A DNA stretch of 64,000 bases, from IMG/VR virus record IMGVR_UViG_3300044684_000278, positions 62,001 through 126,000 of that record. One strand, written 5' to 3'. Both the position numbers and the translations under genes were made by a program. The DNA comes from a virus. Below the pieces are notes generated by a model. The model was not told where the DNA came from, did not search any database, and worked only from the letters and a program-made list of their open reading frames with translations. Shown here piece after piece: positions 39,003 to 47,861 of the stretch; positions within the stretch are counted from its first letter, which is position 1, and the number at the start of each line of letters is the position of its first letter.

Positions 39003-39704
39003 ATGCACAACAACCTGCTCAAGCTCAAAATCAAGGAGCGTCTTAATAAGCTATCCAGCCAGGACTATGACAACATAGAAGACTGGCAGATCGCTGAGGC
39101 TTTCAACAAAGCCCAGGTGGAATGGGTACGCAGGCAGCTCCATGGCAACAACCTGTTCAAGGAAGGTGATGAGCAGAGCACCCGCAGGGTGGATGACCTC
39201 CAGATCCTGCTGCATCAAAAGGACCTCACCGGTTTTAACCAGGGAATCTACTTTGAGACAGCCACACTCCCGGAGGACTACCTGCAGTACAAACGGGTAA
39301 CCATCAAAGGCAGGACTACAACCTGTCCGCCCAGGACCTTCAGGGTATACCTGGCAGAAGAGGCGGATGCAGACCAGCTCCTGATTGATGATAACTCCAA
39401 TCCAAACTTTGAGTGGGGAGAAACCTTCTGTACCCTCATAGGTAATAAGATCCGGATCTACACCAACGGCCTCTTTGACATCGTAGCTCCCAAGCTGATT
39501 TACTACCGTCAGCCAAGACCTGTACAGTTCAGGGGCAGCATGGATATAGCCACCGGAAGTATTTACGGAGCGGACCAGACCTCTGAGTTCAAGGATGACA
39601 TCGTGGAGCTCATGATAGATGAGACCTGTTCCATCATTGCAGGAGACATAGAGTCCCAGCTGCAGTTCCAGAGAAACTCACAGAACGCTGAACGTAACAA
39701 CTAA
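39003..39704 (+). CDS. Connector/ring-type structural protein
   Basis: 233 aa. LKLKIKERLNKLSSQDYDNI EDWQIAEAFNKAQVEWVRRQ is a helical start, then a beta-rich body (LPEDYLQYKRVTIKGRT, PKLIYYRQPRPVQFRGS) and a helical end (FKDDIVELMIDETCSIIAGD). This resembles head-completion or adaptor proteins of crAss-like phages. Its last base overlaps the next ATG. Confidence 0.7.
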   Translation: MHNNLLKLKIKERLNKLSSQDYDNIEDWQIAEAFNKAQVEWVRRQLHGNNLFKEGDEQSTRRVDDLQILLHQKDLTGFNQGIYFETATLPEDYLQYKRVTIKGRTTTCPPRTFRVYLAEEADADQLLIDDNSNPNFEWGETFCTLIGNKIRIYTNGLFDIVAPKLIYYRQPRPVQFRGSMDIATGSIYGADQTSEFKDDIVELMIDETCSIIAGDIESQLQFQRNSQNAERNN

Positions 39705-40096
39705 TGATTGATAGAAAAATACCCAGATCATCCGGCTATACCAAAGAAGCAGAATTCTTTGGAAGACTGATGCAGATCAGGGACCTGGCTCACCTCACGC
39801 ACTTAAGACAGTTTCATAAGAGCGGCTGGGAGCACAAAGCTCTCAATATTCTTTATGATGAAGTGCTGGACATCGTAGATACCATCATAGAATCCTGGCA
39901 AGGGATCTATGGACTGGTAGACGTGACGGTCCCGGAGAGCAAGCCACAACAGGATTCCATCCAGATGACCCGTGAGATCTACAATTACATCATGACCTCC
40001 AGGAGCATCTTCCAGGAATCCTGGATTCAAAATGAGATAGATAATGTCTGCACCCTGCTGGCTCAGACCCTGTACAGATTACAATACCTGAAATAA
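39704..40096 (+). CDS. DUF5856-like structural protein
   Basis: 130 aa, all-helical. LMQIRDLAHLTHLRQFHKSG WEHKALNILYDEVLDIVDTI IESWQG fits the DUF5856 pattern (His-x2-His, HKAL..YD...D..DT..E..QG), a helical ferritin/Dps-like bundle common near capsid genes of Bacteroidota phages. Function unknown. Confidence 0.72.
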   Translation: MIDRKIPRSSGYTKEAEFFGRLMQIRDLAHLTHLRQFHKSGWEHKALNILYDEVLDIVDTIIESWQGIYGLVDVTVPESKPQQDSIQMTREIYNYIMTSRSIFQESWIQNEIDNVCTLLAQTLYRLQYLK

Positions 40097-40129
40097 CCCC
40101 TTTTGTTTATTTAACCCATATCAAACCCT

Positions 40130-41548
40130 ATGTATTTTCCTAATGCATTTAAGAAAGTCTACATTGCTGCCACTAACGCTGGCAGTATCACTGTAGCCAA
40201 CACTGGTACAACTGCCAACCTGACTGCAGGTGTAGTGGGTCTGTTTGATGCTAAAAGCTATGCGGCTATCACAGCTGCTCCTGCTGCTGGCACCAACCAA
40301 CCATTCATCCTGGCACAAGGTAGCTACCACAGTGTTGACAAGATCGGACCTTTCCATGGTGGATACCAGGAATCCGTAAAGTCCAAAGTGATCAACCCTA
40401 AGTATGTGAGCCGTCTGATCAAGATCACCTCACATTCTCCACAGAGCCAGATCGTTCAATTGGGCTGGACAGGCACAAACAATGCCTCAGATGTTGGTTT
40501 GAGCTTTGCCTGTGGCAAAACCTATAACCTGCGTCTGGACCTTAAAGGTTCACCTGCATTGAGGTTCCTGAGCCACAACATTTATCACACCTTTGACTAT
40601 TACACCGGCTGCTGCAATGGTGATTGCTCTTCTGGCTGTACCGGTGATCCGGTAGATGCCGCTTCTGTGATGCTCGGCTGGGCTGATCAGATTAACAACA
40701 ACCCAATCGTCAGCAACTTCGTCAAAGCTACTGCTGTAGTGAAAACTACTTCAGAGCTGGCAACTGCTGCCAGTGGTAGCACTACCCTGACCCTTGATGC
40801 TGCCAACGCAAGTGTAGCAGTAGGTCAGCTGGTATATGGTGCCGGTATTGCTCCGCTTACCAAGGTGACTGCTGTTGCAGGTACTGCGGTAACCATCAGC
40901 AAGGCTACTACAGCTGCTGTGAATGAAGTGGTGGTATTCGGTACTGCTATTGATGACACTTATGCTCCTGTAAAATATGATGGTACTAACGCTGCTGCTG
41001 TAAAAGCTGTGGTAGCAGGTGTAGTATTGCAGGTAGCTTACGTGGACACCAAGTTCGGTAACTGTACTTTCACAGTGACTGACAAGTATGACCTGGAGCC
41101 CCTGTTCATCTATCTTTCTGTAACTGATGAGAGCAATGACCCATGTGCCGTATATCCACATGCCAACACTGCCACTGCACAGAACGTAGCTGAACTGCAA
41201 GCCCCTAAACAGGCCCAGGGTGTTGGTGAAAGCGTACTGAGAGACGTGATCCTGGACAAACGCTACCGTCAGGAGCCGTTCCATGATTCAAACTTTGTGG
41301 ATGCTATCCGCATGAGAGAGATTGAGGATGACTACTCATTGAGCATCGTTGACCGCAGTGCTCTTTATGACAGAGTATACGTGCTCCATAACGTACCACG
41401 TCTGATGAACCCAACATCAACCTTTGACAACGACCAGTACTTACTGGAGATTGTGGTGCCAACTGGTACTGATACCACTCCGTTAACGAACCTGATCCAG
41501 GGTATGTTGACTTCAGCTGGTAACAGCATCGCACTGGAGACTTACTAA
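40130..41548 (+). CDS. Structural protein with inserted beta-repeat domain
   Basis: 472 aa. Opening FPNAFKKVYIA and closing LLEIVVPTGTDTTPLTNLIQ GML suggest a virion protein. Between about residues 205 and 275 lies an Ala/Thr/Val-rich beta module (STTLTLDAANASVAVGQLVY GAGI, TKVTAVAGTAVTISKATTAA) that looks inserted in the main fold. A Cys cluster (GCCNGDCSSGCTGD) lies at ~160-175. Head decoration or connector-tail structural role; family not certain. Confidence 0.68.
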   Translation: MYFPNAFKKVYIAATNAGSITVANTGTTANLTAGVVGLFDAKSYAAITAAPAAGTNQPFILAQGSYHSVDKIGPFHGGYQESVKSKVINPKYVSRLIKITSHSPQSQIVQLGWTGTNNASDVGLSFACGKTYNLRLDLKGSPALRFLSHNIYHTFDYYTGCCNGDCSSGCTGDPVDAASVMLGWADQINNNPIVSNFVKATAVVKTTSELATAASGSTTLTLDAANASVAVGQLVYGAGIAPLTKVTAVAGTAVTISKATTAAVNEVVVFGTAIDDTYAPVKYDGTNAAAVKAVVAGVVLQVAYVDTKFGNCTFTVTDKYDLEPLFIYLSVTDESNDPCAVYPHANTATAQNVAELQAPKQAQGVGESVLRDVILDKRYRQEPFHDSNFVDAIRMREIEDDYSLSIVDRSALYDRVYVLHNVPRLMNPTSTFDNDQYLLEIVVPTGTDTTPLTNLIQGMLTSAGNSIALETY

Positions 41549-41571
41549 TCCTTTATAGCACTCCTTAGAAG

Positions 41572-41608
41572 AAGGGTGTCCGCCAGGCGGATGCCCTTTC
41601 TTTTTTTG
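41572..41608 (+). terminator. Intrinsic terminator
   Basis: AAGGG-TG-TCCGCC-A-GGCGGA-TG-CCCTT followed by TCTTTTTTT. Confidence 0.88.
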
Positions 41609-41622
41609 ATAAAGTCATTTGA

Positions 41623-41646
41623 AAATAGTATATTATTAATAGGAAC
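41623..41646 (+). promoter_or_regulatory. AGTATATTAT-type promoter element
   Basis: AATAGTATATTATTAATAGG, 20 bp before the gene at 41667, directly after a terminator, so it must restart transcription for the fibre cluster. Confidence 0.68.
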
Positions 41647-41666
41647 CTTCCCTACTTTCTGCCCAA

Positions 41667-42212
41667 ATGAAACACCAGCTATCACTTGAGATTCCTGATA
41701 CCAACAATACCCAGATCTTCCGGCTATTTGATACCAGCACTTATGCTACGGATCTGAAAACAACCTGTGGGATGATTCAGATCACTGCTCCAGGATTTAC
41801 TGTTCCTGTACAGATAGAAACATTGCCTTATTTCAACCTGGTTCTTAATGCCTGTACGCTTGGGATATATCAGGGCGGTTGTTCTGAATATATGCCAGAT
41901 CTTCCTGACGGAATCTATAAAGTAGCTTATTCGGTTTCTCCTAATGACCAGGTGTTTGTGGAATACCAGTACCTCCGTATCACCCATCTTCTGAATGAAT
42001 ATTTTGAGCAGCTCTGTAAACTGGAGATAGCCGGATGTGAGCCTACCGCTGAAGTAAAGGCCAAGCTCCGGGAACTACGGTTTATCCGCTCCCTTCTGGA
42101 TGCTGCCAAGGTAAAAGTAGAGTACTGCAATGCCCCCACACAGGGCATAGAGATGTTCCAATATGCCCAGAAACGTCTTCATAAATTTTCTGGTGGCTGT
42201 AAAACCTGTTAA
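41667..42212 (+). CDS. Conserved virion-type protein
   Basis: 181 aa. Beta-rich N-terminal domain (LPDGIYKVAYSVSPNDQVFV EYQYLR) then a helical tail (LRELRFIRSLLDAAKVKVEY) with cysteines at the end (GGCKTC). This combination begins the fibre cluster in related phages as far as I recall. Function unknown. Confidence 0.66.
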   Translation: MKHQLSLEIPDTNNTQIFRLFDTSTYATDLKTTCGMIQITAPGFTVPVQIETLPYFNLVLNACTLGIYQGGCSEYMPDLPDGIYKVAYSVSPNDQVFVEYQYLRITHLLNEYFEQLCKLEIAGCEPTAEVKAKLRELRFIRSLLDAAKVKVEYCNAPTQGIEMFQYAQKRLHKFSGGCKTC

Positions 42213-42229
42213 ATCAATTCAATAATCAT

Positions 42230-42409
42230 ATGTCAACACAACCAACTTGTCCCAATTGTGGCCGCGTAATCACCTGCGGCTGCCAACGCAGAGTAGCTAC
42301 CAATGGAGCTTCTGTTTGTACAGCGTGCATCCAGACCTATGATCACCAGCTGGCCCAGAAAGCACAGGCTACCATCAATAGCAACAACACTACCACTACA
42401 GCCAAATGA
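42230..42409 (+). CDS. 59-aa Cys-rich zinc-ribbon-like protein
   Basis: ATG 42230 to TGA 42407-42409 (ATGA overlap with the next gene). CPNCGRVITCGCQRR ... ASVCTACIQTYDHQLA gives CxxC...CxC...CxxC. Similar small proteins sit between fibre genes of crAss-like phages as far as I recall. Thr/Asn-rich tail. Confidence 0.68.
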   Translation: MSTQPTCPNCGRVITCGCQRRVATNGASVCTACIQTYDHQLAQKAQATINSNNTTTTAK

Positions 42410-43029
42410 GAGATCTGATCCCCAAAAAATATGAGTACTATAAAGCCTTTGCAGACGTGGTGCAGAAGAAATTCATGCAGAAGCGTTTTGGTGTAAAGTC
42501 TTGCTCTGTAGAAGGGGATATAGAGATGGCCTGGATACGCAAGCAGATTGTTGACTGGCAGCAAAACCATGATGGAGGAGCTCTCAGTGACGTTTCCATT
42601 AATTACTCCACCAGTCTGGATGTAGTCTTTGATCCGGATACCACATATCCTGGAGTATTGTTTGACTCCCTATCAGGGGGATCCGGGACCATCCAGGAAA
42701 ATTCATGTTCTATGCCTCCAAGGAGTTTTCAGATAAACTACCCGCATGGCCTCACAAAAGACAATATCATTGAAGTAAATACAGATGGTTGTATCACCAA
42801 GATCAACCTGAATCCGGCTGTTAATATTGACGGTGGGGGAACATTCACCTTTACCCAGAGTACACCAAGCACGATCTGGATCATCCAGCATAATCTTGGG
42901 TTTATTCCAAACGTATTCACCAGGAACCTTTCGGGGGGTGTGATACGCGGGATGATCGTTCCTGTGGATACCAATAACCTGGAAATCCACTTTTCATCTG
43001 CTGTAGCAGGAACAGCTAACCTATCCTAA
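42406..43029 (+). CDS. Tail/head fibre subunit
   Basis: 207 aa. Helical start (KKYEYYKAFADVVQKKFMQK), then a beta-rich body. The C-terminal TIWIIQHNLGFIPNVFTRNL SGGVIRGMI with VDTNNLEIHFSSAVAGTANL is a motif common at the tips of phage fibre proteins. Likely receptor-binding or fibre-adaptor. Confidence 0.68.
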   Translation: MRDLIPKKYEYYKAFADVVQKKFMQKRFGVKSCSVEGDIEMAWIRKQIVDWQQNHDGGALSDVSINYSTSLDVVFDPDTTYPGVLFDSLSGGSGTIQENSCSMPPRSFQINYPHGLTKDNIIEVNTDGCITKINLNPAVNIDGGGTFTFTQSTPSTIWIIQHNLGFIPNVFTRNLSGGVIRGMIVPVDTNNLEIHFSSAVAGTANLS

Positions 43030-43032
43030 TCC

Positions 43033-44844
43033 ATGAACCAGTTAGAACAGTATTATTTTGACATTGATCTGGTCAAAAACAGGATCCTTAATGCCAGGAT
43101 GCATCCGTTGTCCACAGTGGATAGAACTACCCTTGGGAGTACGCTGACTGTAAATGATGCAGGGCTTATTGTCTATGACTTAGATATTCAGAATCTTTAC
43201 CTTTGGACAGGTGCTGCCTGGAAAACAGATACAGCCCTTTCTGATATTCAGACCCTGCTTGATAGTAAAGTAGATAAGGTTACCGGAAAGCAGTTAAGTA
43301 CCAATGATTTTACAGATGCTTACAAGGCCGCTCTGGATGTATTGAATACCACGATCAGTAACGCTATTGCCAATAAGGTAGACAAGGTAGCTGGTATGGG
43401 TCTAAGCTCTAATGACTATACCACTGCTGAAAAAAACAAGCTGGCTGGCATCCAGGATGGAGCTAAGATCAATGTACAGCCGGACTGGAATGAGGTGGAT
43501 ACCACCAAGGATGATTTTATAAAAAACAAGCCATCCATTCCTGCAAAGACAAGTGATCTGACCAATGACAGTGGTTATATTACCCTGGCGGATCTTCCGG
43601 CCTCAGGCGGTCTTGAACAATACAGTAGCATTTCAAACTTCCCGGCCACAGGAATCACAACTAAAATATACCTGGATACATCTACCAGGGAAGCTTACTT
43701 CTGGACTGGTAGTGTCTATAAGATCATTGGAAGCTTTACCAGTGATTTTACGGTCAGTCTTTCCGGAGGAAAAAACTATTTGAAGTGGACATCCGGATCC
43801 CAGGTTCCTGCAACAGATAAATCAGCCAGGATGCTACTGCTTGAAGGTGCTGTAGAAGCCATTGCTCCTACAGTTTCTCTAACAAGTCCTACTACGATAA
43901 AGTTCAACCAGACCAATATCAGTAATGTACTGAACTTTTCTTTTACCATAAACTCCTTAGGAGCTTCGGTTTCTACAGCTGTATTGCAATGGAGAAGAAA
44001 TAACACAGGAGCCTGGACCACGTTAAGCACCAGCACTGCTCTTACTACCTTCACCCATACACTGACAGATACCAACTTTAATACCCAGCCCTTTAACTAC
44101 CAGTATATTGTTACAGATTCTGCAGGGGGCACCAATACAGCAACAATAAACATTATTCCTGGTGCTTATGCGGCTCCCACTATTTCTATTTCCCAGACAG
44201 CCGGGGCTCTTAATGGTCCGCAGACCAATGCTTCCAGAGAAATAGGTAATGTGAGTACGAACATCACTGGCACGATTACCCAAAACAGTCCAAATGTAGC
44301 ACTCATATCCTATCAATTACAGTACTCTGTAAACGGAGGCACCTGGACCAATCTTAATGCCGCTGTTAGTGTCTCCGGATCATCAGTAACCATATCGTCT
44401 ATCAATCACAATGATAGCTCCTTGAAAAGCAGTACTTCTATTGCTTACCGTTTCCAGGTGACTGATGCCTATACAACATCAACTTCAGGAACCACCAGTA
44501 TCAGTTTTCAGTATTTATACCTCTATGGTTATAATGCCACTAATGGCGTGCTATCGGACACACAGACCTATGCCCTGGGCAATGGGATCCTTCTGTCCTC
44601 AAGAACCCGTACACTTACAGGGGTAACAGCTGGTACAGGCTTATATACCTTCATTGCTTATCTGGCTTCATTTGGCAATATAACAGGTATCATCCAGGAT
44701 GGAGCTACACCCGTACTTGGTGCTTTTACAGAAGTGGGGATGTCCATTACTGTAACCAATCAGTACGGGGTTACCGGGTCTTATAACCTTTATAAGTCCA
44801 ATGCCACAAACGCATTTACTAATAATACTTTAGCTATTTCCTAA
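43033..44844 (+). CDS. Fibre protein with repeats
   Basis: 603 aa. The N-terminal adaptor (MNQLEQYYFDIDLVKNRILN ARM) is followed by repeats VDKVTGKQLSTNDFTDAYKA / VDKVAGMGLSSNDYTTAEKN, typical of trimeric fibre shafts. Ig-like strands come next (SVSTAVLQWRRNNTGAWTTL) and a beta-rich tip. Starts 3 nt after the previous gene. Confidence 0.75.
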   Translation: MNQLEQYYFDIDLVKNRILNARMHPLSTVDRTTLGSTLTVNDAGLIVYDLDIQNLYLWTGAAWKTDTALSDIQTLLDSKVDKVTGKQLSTNDFTDAYKAALDVLNTTISNAIANKVDKVAGMGLSSNDYTTAEKNKLAGIQDGAKINVQPDWNEVDTTKDDFIKNKPSIPAKTSDLTNDSGYITLADLPASGGLEQYSSISNFPATGITTKIYLDTSTREAYFWTGSVYKIIGSFTSDFTVSLSGGKNYLKWTSGSQVPATDKSARMLLLEGAVEAIAPTVSLTSPTTIKFNQTNISNVLNFSFTINSLGASVSTAVLQWRRNNTGAWTTLSTSTALTTFTHTLTDTNFNTQPFNYQYIVTDSAGGTNTATINIIPGAYAAPTISISQTAGALNGPQTNASREIGNVSTNITGTITQNSPNVALISYQLQYSVNGGTWTNLNAAVSVSGSSVTISSINHNDSSLKSSTSIAYRFQVTDAYTTSTSGTTSISFQYLYLYGYNATNGVLSDTQTYALGNGILLSSRTRTLTGVTAGTGLYTFIAYLASFGNITGIIQDGATPVLGAFTEVGMSITVTNQYGVTGSYNLYKSNATNAFTNNTLAIS

Positions 44845-44847
44845 ACT

Positions 44848-47800
44848 ATGGCTTTATCCTATCCAGATATTTTTGAACCGAATAACAAGCAGAATGCCCA
44901 GCTGGATGCTGATTACCTTAGAGGGGGTACCAAAGTAGTTGCTGACCTGCCCACTCTTTATGGGCTTTCTTCAGGTCCGGGGAATGGTAAATATGACCAG
45001 CTGAAACAATACGTAACCAAGGTCTATGTTATTTCACAAGGAGCCTATTATATTCTTAAGGATATTACCAACTGTGGTAACAGTACTGGCTGGCAGCTTG
45101 AAAAGACCGTTACTTCTTTTACAGATCTCACCAATGTTCCAACTAATCTTGCTGGTTATGGTATCAATTCTTCAGACCCTCTTTTTGATAATAAGTATCA
45201 GAAGCTTCCTGATGGTTTAATCAGCATTGATCCTATTCAGCAGTCTGGTACAACTATCACCGTAAATAATGTATCCTGGAGGATTGATCTTGTTACACAT
45301 ACAGTTGCTACCCAGTCATTCACTATTACTACAGCTGATACAGGCAATCAGCGGATAGATCTGATCGTGGGTGACAGCTCCGGAAACCTTTCCCTGGTAC
45401 AGGGAACAGAAGGAACTTCGGATGTGATCGAACCTGCTGTTCCTGCAGGTTCAGTAAGAATTGCTCCCATTTATGTCAATGGTGGAACAGTAACCCAACC
45501 ACAGCCTGATTTAAGTAAGTATGTCACTATTGATTCCACAGAACAAACCATTTCAGGTGTAAAGACTTTTCAGAATGGTCTTAATTTAGGACCCGGTGTA
45601 ACAATCAAAGCCTATGCCTCAGGTGATAATAGCAGCTTAAACTATAGCATTTTCTCATCAGCCAGTCTTAGAATCAGATCTGGAGCCAGTTTATACAGTG
45701 ACTTCATGGCTGATGGCGTATACACATATAGTGGTATTCACAGAGGTATTGTCGTTTTCCCACAGAATCTAAATACGGATTCCCAGATCAATTTTCCAGT
45801 GGATGTAACAGGAACTGTTGCTCTATTATCCGATATTACCAATGCAACAGCTGTACTTGCCCCACTCGCTTCTCCAGGCTTTACCGGAATTCCTACTGCA
45901 CCTACACCAGCCACCGCAGATAACAGTACTACTTTAGCTACCACTGCTTTTGTTAAAGCAAATGGTCTTAACTATGTTCCTTATAGTGGAGCTACTGGTT
46001 ATGTTGATTTGGGTACAAATGAGATCTATGCAGGGGCTGCAGAGATCGGGGGAACCTGGGCTAATAATGCTGCTGCAGGTGGTTTCTATAACTTGTCACC
46101 TACGGGTAATGCCATGTGGATCAAGGGTGGATCTGCCACTTCCCACAATACGGATTTTTATGATTACAATAATAACCTGATAGGGTATATAAATGGAAAT
46201 GGAGACGTGCATTTTAATGGCACTATCACTGCTTCTAACTTTACCAGCACTGCAGGAAGTTCCATCACCGGGATTACCTTAAATACGCCCAACAGTATCT
46301 ATGCTTCCCCTATAAACTTTACGGTAGCCAGCGGGATTGCAACAGGCACACTTTCTTTTAACACCCAGGCGGCCAATGTTTTTTTCAGAACTACAGCTGC
46401 CGGTACACCTTCATTCAGTGTTCTGTTAGGTTCCGATGTGACAGGTGCTCTGGGTTATACTCCCTATAATCCGGCCAGCTATCCTGTCAACCTTAATGGT
46501 GAAACCCTGCAGAGCGTAGTTTCCAGGGGTAATGTAGTCAGCTCTGATATACAATATTCGGCAGCACCTGTAAATGGTACTTCCCTTATTAATAAGACCT
46601 ATGTAGATAATCTTATCACAGGTATCACCTGGAAGAATGAGGTCAAAGCAGCTACCACTACAAACATTACCTTATCAGGTATACAGACTGTTGATGGTGT
46701 ATCACTCTCTGTGAATGACCGTACCCTGGTAAGAGCACAGTCAGACGCCACCCAGAATGGTATATATGTGGTGCAGTCCGGCTCCTGGACCAGGGCTACA
46801 GATGCTAACACAGGAGCTTTGCTGGTATCAGCTACGGTCTTTGTTCAATTAGGTACTGCCCTTGGACACACTCAGTGGACCTGTATTAACAGTTCCACTC
46901 CTAATATAGGGACAGATGCTATCAACTTTGGCCAGGTAGCTGGTGCTGGCACCTATGCTGCAGGCACGGGTGTGGTTTTAAATGGCAATACCTTTGGCCT
47001 GGATACCTACTATACAGACAACCGTTATGTCTCCCTGTCTGGGACCTATAACAACCCTTCCTGGATTTCTTCAGTAGCTTATAACAAACTTACAGGCTTT
47101 CCTGGAACAGCTATTCAGTTTATCAAAGGAGATGGTACAGCAGCGGCACTGCAAAGTGCTGACGTAACTACGGCCCTTGGATATACTCCTTATAATCCAT
47201 CAAGTTACCCGGTAAATTCTGGAGGTGAGACTCTCCAGAGTGTGACTGGTAGGGGAGCTACTACAACTAATGCAATCACAGCCCCCTTTTACAATGTAAC
47301 CAATACGGATGGCACTGGTACAGTGAATATGCCTTTGCAGAACATTACTCCGAGTACACCTGGATCCGGGAACATGAAGCTGTATTATAGCTCAAATGGA
47401 CTTACCTGGATCACACCAACAGGTTTTAAACGTTCTTTCTGGGGTAATAGTTTAACTGCAGATCGTGTATATACACTGCCAGACATAACAGGTACTCTGG
47501 AGATTCAAACCAGTAAAGTACAGACAGTAGATAATTCATCCACTAACTACCCATCAACAGCTGCTGTACAGGCTTATGTTACAGATCAAAGAAAGAACTA
47601 CAAAGCCAAGATCCTGGCTAATGGATTCACAGAGACATTTGATTATATGGATGTGGCTGGTACCCTCCTGTCCTTAACAGGAAGTGCAGAAGTCACTAAC
47701 CTTCAATACAAACTTGGATCCGGAGGCACCTATGCTGCATTCCCTGCAGGAGGTGTGACTTACACTGCCGGTACAGAGATCTATTTTACATGGACCTGGG

Positions 47801-47853
47801 TTAATTCAGGCAATACAAGAGCAGTAATTATATACACAGGAAAAGATAATTAA
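44848..47853 (+). CDS. Long tail-fibre protein
   Basis: 1001 aa. Low in Cys/Met, rich in Thr/Ser/Gly. Internal duplications include GALGYTPYNPASYPVNLNGE and ALGYTPYNPSSYPVNSGGE, and adapter motifs (ATTAFVKANGLNYVPYSGA) seen in many fibres. N-terminal part shares the style of the preceding fibre gene. The C-terminal domain (SAEVTNLQYKLGSGGTYAAF) is beta-rich. Likely host-recognition fibre. Confidence 0.75.
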   Translation: MALSYPDIFEPNNKQNAQLDADYLRGGTKVVADLPTLYGLSSGPGNGKYDQLKQYVTKVYVISQGAYYILKDITNCGNSTGWQLEKTVTSFTDLTNVPTNLAGYGINSSDPLFDNKYQKLPDGLISIDPIQQSGTTITVNNVSWRIDLVTHTVATQSFTITTADTGNQRIDLIVGDSSGNLSLVQGTEGTSDVIEPAVPAGSVRIAPIYVNGGTVTQPQPDLSKYVTIDSTEQTISGVKTFQNGLNLGPGVTIKAYASGDNSSLNYSIFSSASLRIRSGASLYSDFMADGVYTYSGIHRGIVVFPQNLNTDSQINFPVDVTGTVALLSDITNATAVLAPLASPGFTGIPTAPTPATADNSTTLATTAFVKANGLNYVPYSGATGYVDLGTNEIYAGAAEIGGTWANNAAAGGFYNLSPTGNAMWIKGGSATSHNTDFYDYNNNLIGYINGNGDVHFNGTITASNFTSTAGSSITGITLNTPNSIYASPINFTVASGIATGTLSFNTQAANVFFRTTAAGTPSFSVLLGSDVTGALGYTPYNPASYPVNLNGETLQSVVSRGNVVSSDIQYSAAPVNGTSLINKTYVDNLITGITWKNEVKAATTTNITLSGIQTVDGVSLSVNDRTLVRAQSDATQNGIYVVQSGSWTRATDANTGALLVSATVFVQLGTALGHTQWTCINSSTPNIGTDAINFGQVAGAGTYAAGTGVVLNGNTFGLDTYYTDNRYVSLSGTYNNPSWISSVAYNKLTGFPGTAIQFIKGDGTAAALQSADVTTALGYTPYNPSSYPVNSGGETLQSVTGRGATTTNAITAPFYNVTNTDGTGTVNMPLQNITPSTPGSGNMKLYYSSNGLTWITPTGFKRSFWGNSLTADRVYTLPDITGTLEIQTSKVQTVDNSSTNYPSTAAVQAYVTDQRKNYKAKILANGFTETFDYMDVAGTLLSLTGSAEVTNLQYKLGSGGTYAAFPAGGVTYTAGTEIYFTWTWVNSGNTRAVIIYTGKDN

Positions 47854-47861
47854 TAAAGAAA

